Below are positions 13,259-15,061 of a stretch of 15,061 nt of DNA, one piece after another. The notes beneath the pieces were generated by a model. It had not been told where the DNA came from. It worked only from the letters and a program-made list of their open reading frames with translations, and searched no databases. The stretch spans positions 1-15,061 of the forward strand of contig CAKJXT010000110.1 of assembly GCA_918219625.1 (NCBI GenBank), given 5' to 3'. This DNA is from Bacilli bacterium. GTDB lineage: Bacteria; Bacillota_I; Bacilli_A; RF39; UBA660. Made by a program: the position numbers and the translations under genes. Positions within the stretch are counted from its first letter, which is position 1. Each line of letters starts with the position of its first letter.

Positions 13259-13894
13259 ATGAAAAAAGAAGAAAAGTGTAAAGATAAAGAGTGTACATGT
13301 GAAGAATGTCATTGTGATGAAGAATGTAATTGTTCAGAAGAATGCACATGTGGAGAAACTTGCGAATGTACTCCAGAAGAAAATTGTGGATGTGGAGGAC
13401 ATTGTAAGGATAATAAAAAGGTAAAAAAGGATAAGCACACTGATAAGTTGAATGAGGCTTACAATATGATAAGTGAGCTTGAGGATAAATTATTAAGAGA
13501 GAAAGCTGAACTTATTAATTATAGAAAACGTAAAGAGGAAGAAACTGAGAGACTTCTTAAATATTCCAGTGAGGATATAGCTAAGTCATTATTACCAATT
13601 GTTGATAATTTTGAAAGAGCTATTAACATGGATGATGATAATTTAGATGATGAAGTTTCTAAGTTTTTATCTGGATTTAAGATGATTTATTGTAACTTTG
13701 TAAGTGTTCTTGAAAAGAATGGTATTAAGGCTATAGATGAGGCTAATGTTCCATTTGATCCATCTTTTCATCAGGCTATTATGACTGAGAAAAGAGATGG
13801 TGTAGAACCTGAAATGATTTTAGAGGTTTTACAAAAGGGATATTTACTTAAGGATAAAGTTATTAGACCTGCGATGGTTAAGGTTAGTGAATAG
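13259..13894 (+). CDS. grpE: GrpE nucleotide exchange factor with a cysteine-rich N-terminal extension
   Basis: GrpE, the ADP/ATP exchange factor and thermosensor for DnaK; 211 residues. Seen: a long amphipathic helix from about residue 58 (KLNEAYNMISELEDKLLREKAEL, dimer coiled coil) with the family hallmark ELINYRKRKEEE, then LLPIVDNFERAI, and a C-terminal beta domain with GIKAIDEANVPFDPSFHQAI, VLQKGYLLKDKVIRPAMV, both diagnostic. The unusual part is residues 1-50: 14 cysteines (7, 12, 14, 17, 19, 23, 25, 29, 31, 35, 37, 43, 45, 49), mostly as CxC pairs separated by two or three acidic residues, ending in CGCGGHC. GrpE N-termini are normally acidic and disordered but not cysteine-rich. The arrangement resembles metallothionein-like metal-binding peptides; metal binding is inference. 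AAGGAGG sits four bases before the ATG. Confidence 0.95.
   Translation: MKKEEKCKDKECTCEECHCDEECNCSEECTCGETCECTPEENCGCGGHCKDNKKVKKDKHTDKLNEAYNMISELEDKLLREKAELINYRKRKEEETERLLKYSSEDIAKSLLPIVDNFERAINMDDDNLDDEVSKFLSGFKMIYCNFVSVLEKNGIKAIDEANVPFDPSFHQAIMTEKRDGVEPEMILEVLQKGYLLKDKVIRPAMVKVSE
13277..13405 (+). other. Metallothionein-like CxC-rich segment of GrpE
   Basis: Codons 7-49 encode 14 cysteines, of which 12 are in six CxC pairs (CTC, CHC, CNC, CTC, CEC, CGC). Spacers are mainly two to three residues rich in Glu, plus two His. Repeated TGT/TGC codons with acidic codons give the DNA a loose periodicity of about 15-18 bases, compatible with expansion by duplication. Frame integrity is secured by the AAGGAGG/ATG before it and the conserved GrpE core after it. 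Confidence 0.9.
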
Positions 13895-13905
13895 GAAAGG
13901 AATGA

Positions 13906-15061
<1,156 letters not shown>

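Overview
This window is a chromosomal segment from a very AT-rich bacterium (roughly 30% GC by eye) of the Firmicutes/Bacilli radiation. It most resembles uncultured gut lineages placed near the Mollicutes that still have a cell wall. The evidence is the hrcA-grpE-dnaK order under CIRCE operators, the RNA polymerase delta subunit gene rpoE, a Bacilli-type MurC with a GIKGSGMS nucleotide loop, a DnaK lacking the Gram-negative insertion, an AI-2E-family gene linked to alaS as in Bacillus, and AGGAGG/GGTGA ribosome binding sites. Cell-wall genes (murC, class A PBP) rule out a wall-less mycoplasma. Tryptophan is encoded by TGG and no gene contains in-frame TGA, so the standard bacterial code fits, although none of the 14 stop codons seen is TGA.

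Layout. 1-153 is the tail of an unrecognised gene with a weak terminator. 254-2440 is a VirD4/TraG-type coupling ATPase with a tandem-repeat, acidic C-terminus. 2502-2786 is a single-domain rhodanese. 2849-6396 is a tight operon: an AI-2E-family membrane protein, cytidylate kinase (cmk) and a short alanyl-tRNA synthetase (alaS). 6424-8382 on the minus strand is a class A penicillin-binding protein, convergent with alaS across a shared bidirectional terminator. 8493-9345 holds a small DUF1934/YwiB-like gene and rpoE. 9402-11172 is murC followed by a VanZ-family gene that overlaps it. 11322-12140 is a dinD homologue broken by one in-frame stop. 12263 to the window end is the hrcA-grpE-dnaK heat-shock operon, with dnaK cut off by the window edge.

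Working together: the heat-shock operon is self-regulated. HrcA should bind two tandem CIRCE operators, one over the -35 region and one just downstream of the start point. MurC and the PBP belong to peptidoglycan synthesis. The AI-2E-family/cmk/alaS operon mixes membrane, nucleotide and translation functions. Most transcription units end in compact hairpins that overlap or abut the stop codon, and several promoters have extended -10 elements.

The most unusual items are a GrpE with a 49-residue N-terminal extension holding 14 cysteines in CxC pairs (metallothionein-like), a coupling ATPase among housekeeping genes with no other conjugation gene in view, a hairpin that appears to be terminator, promoter carrier and ribosome-binding-site arm at once, and an AlaRS lacking both the segment before the editing core and the C-terminal domain. 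No stretch longer than 300 bases lacks a gene.
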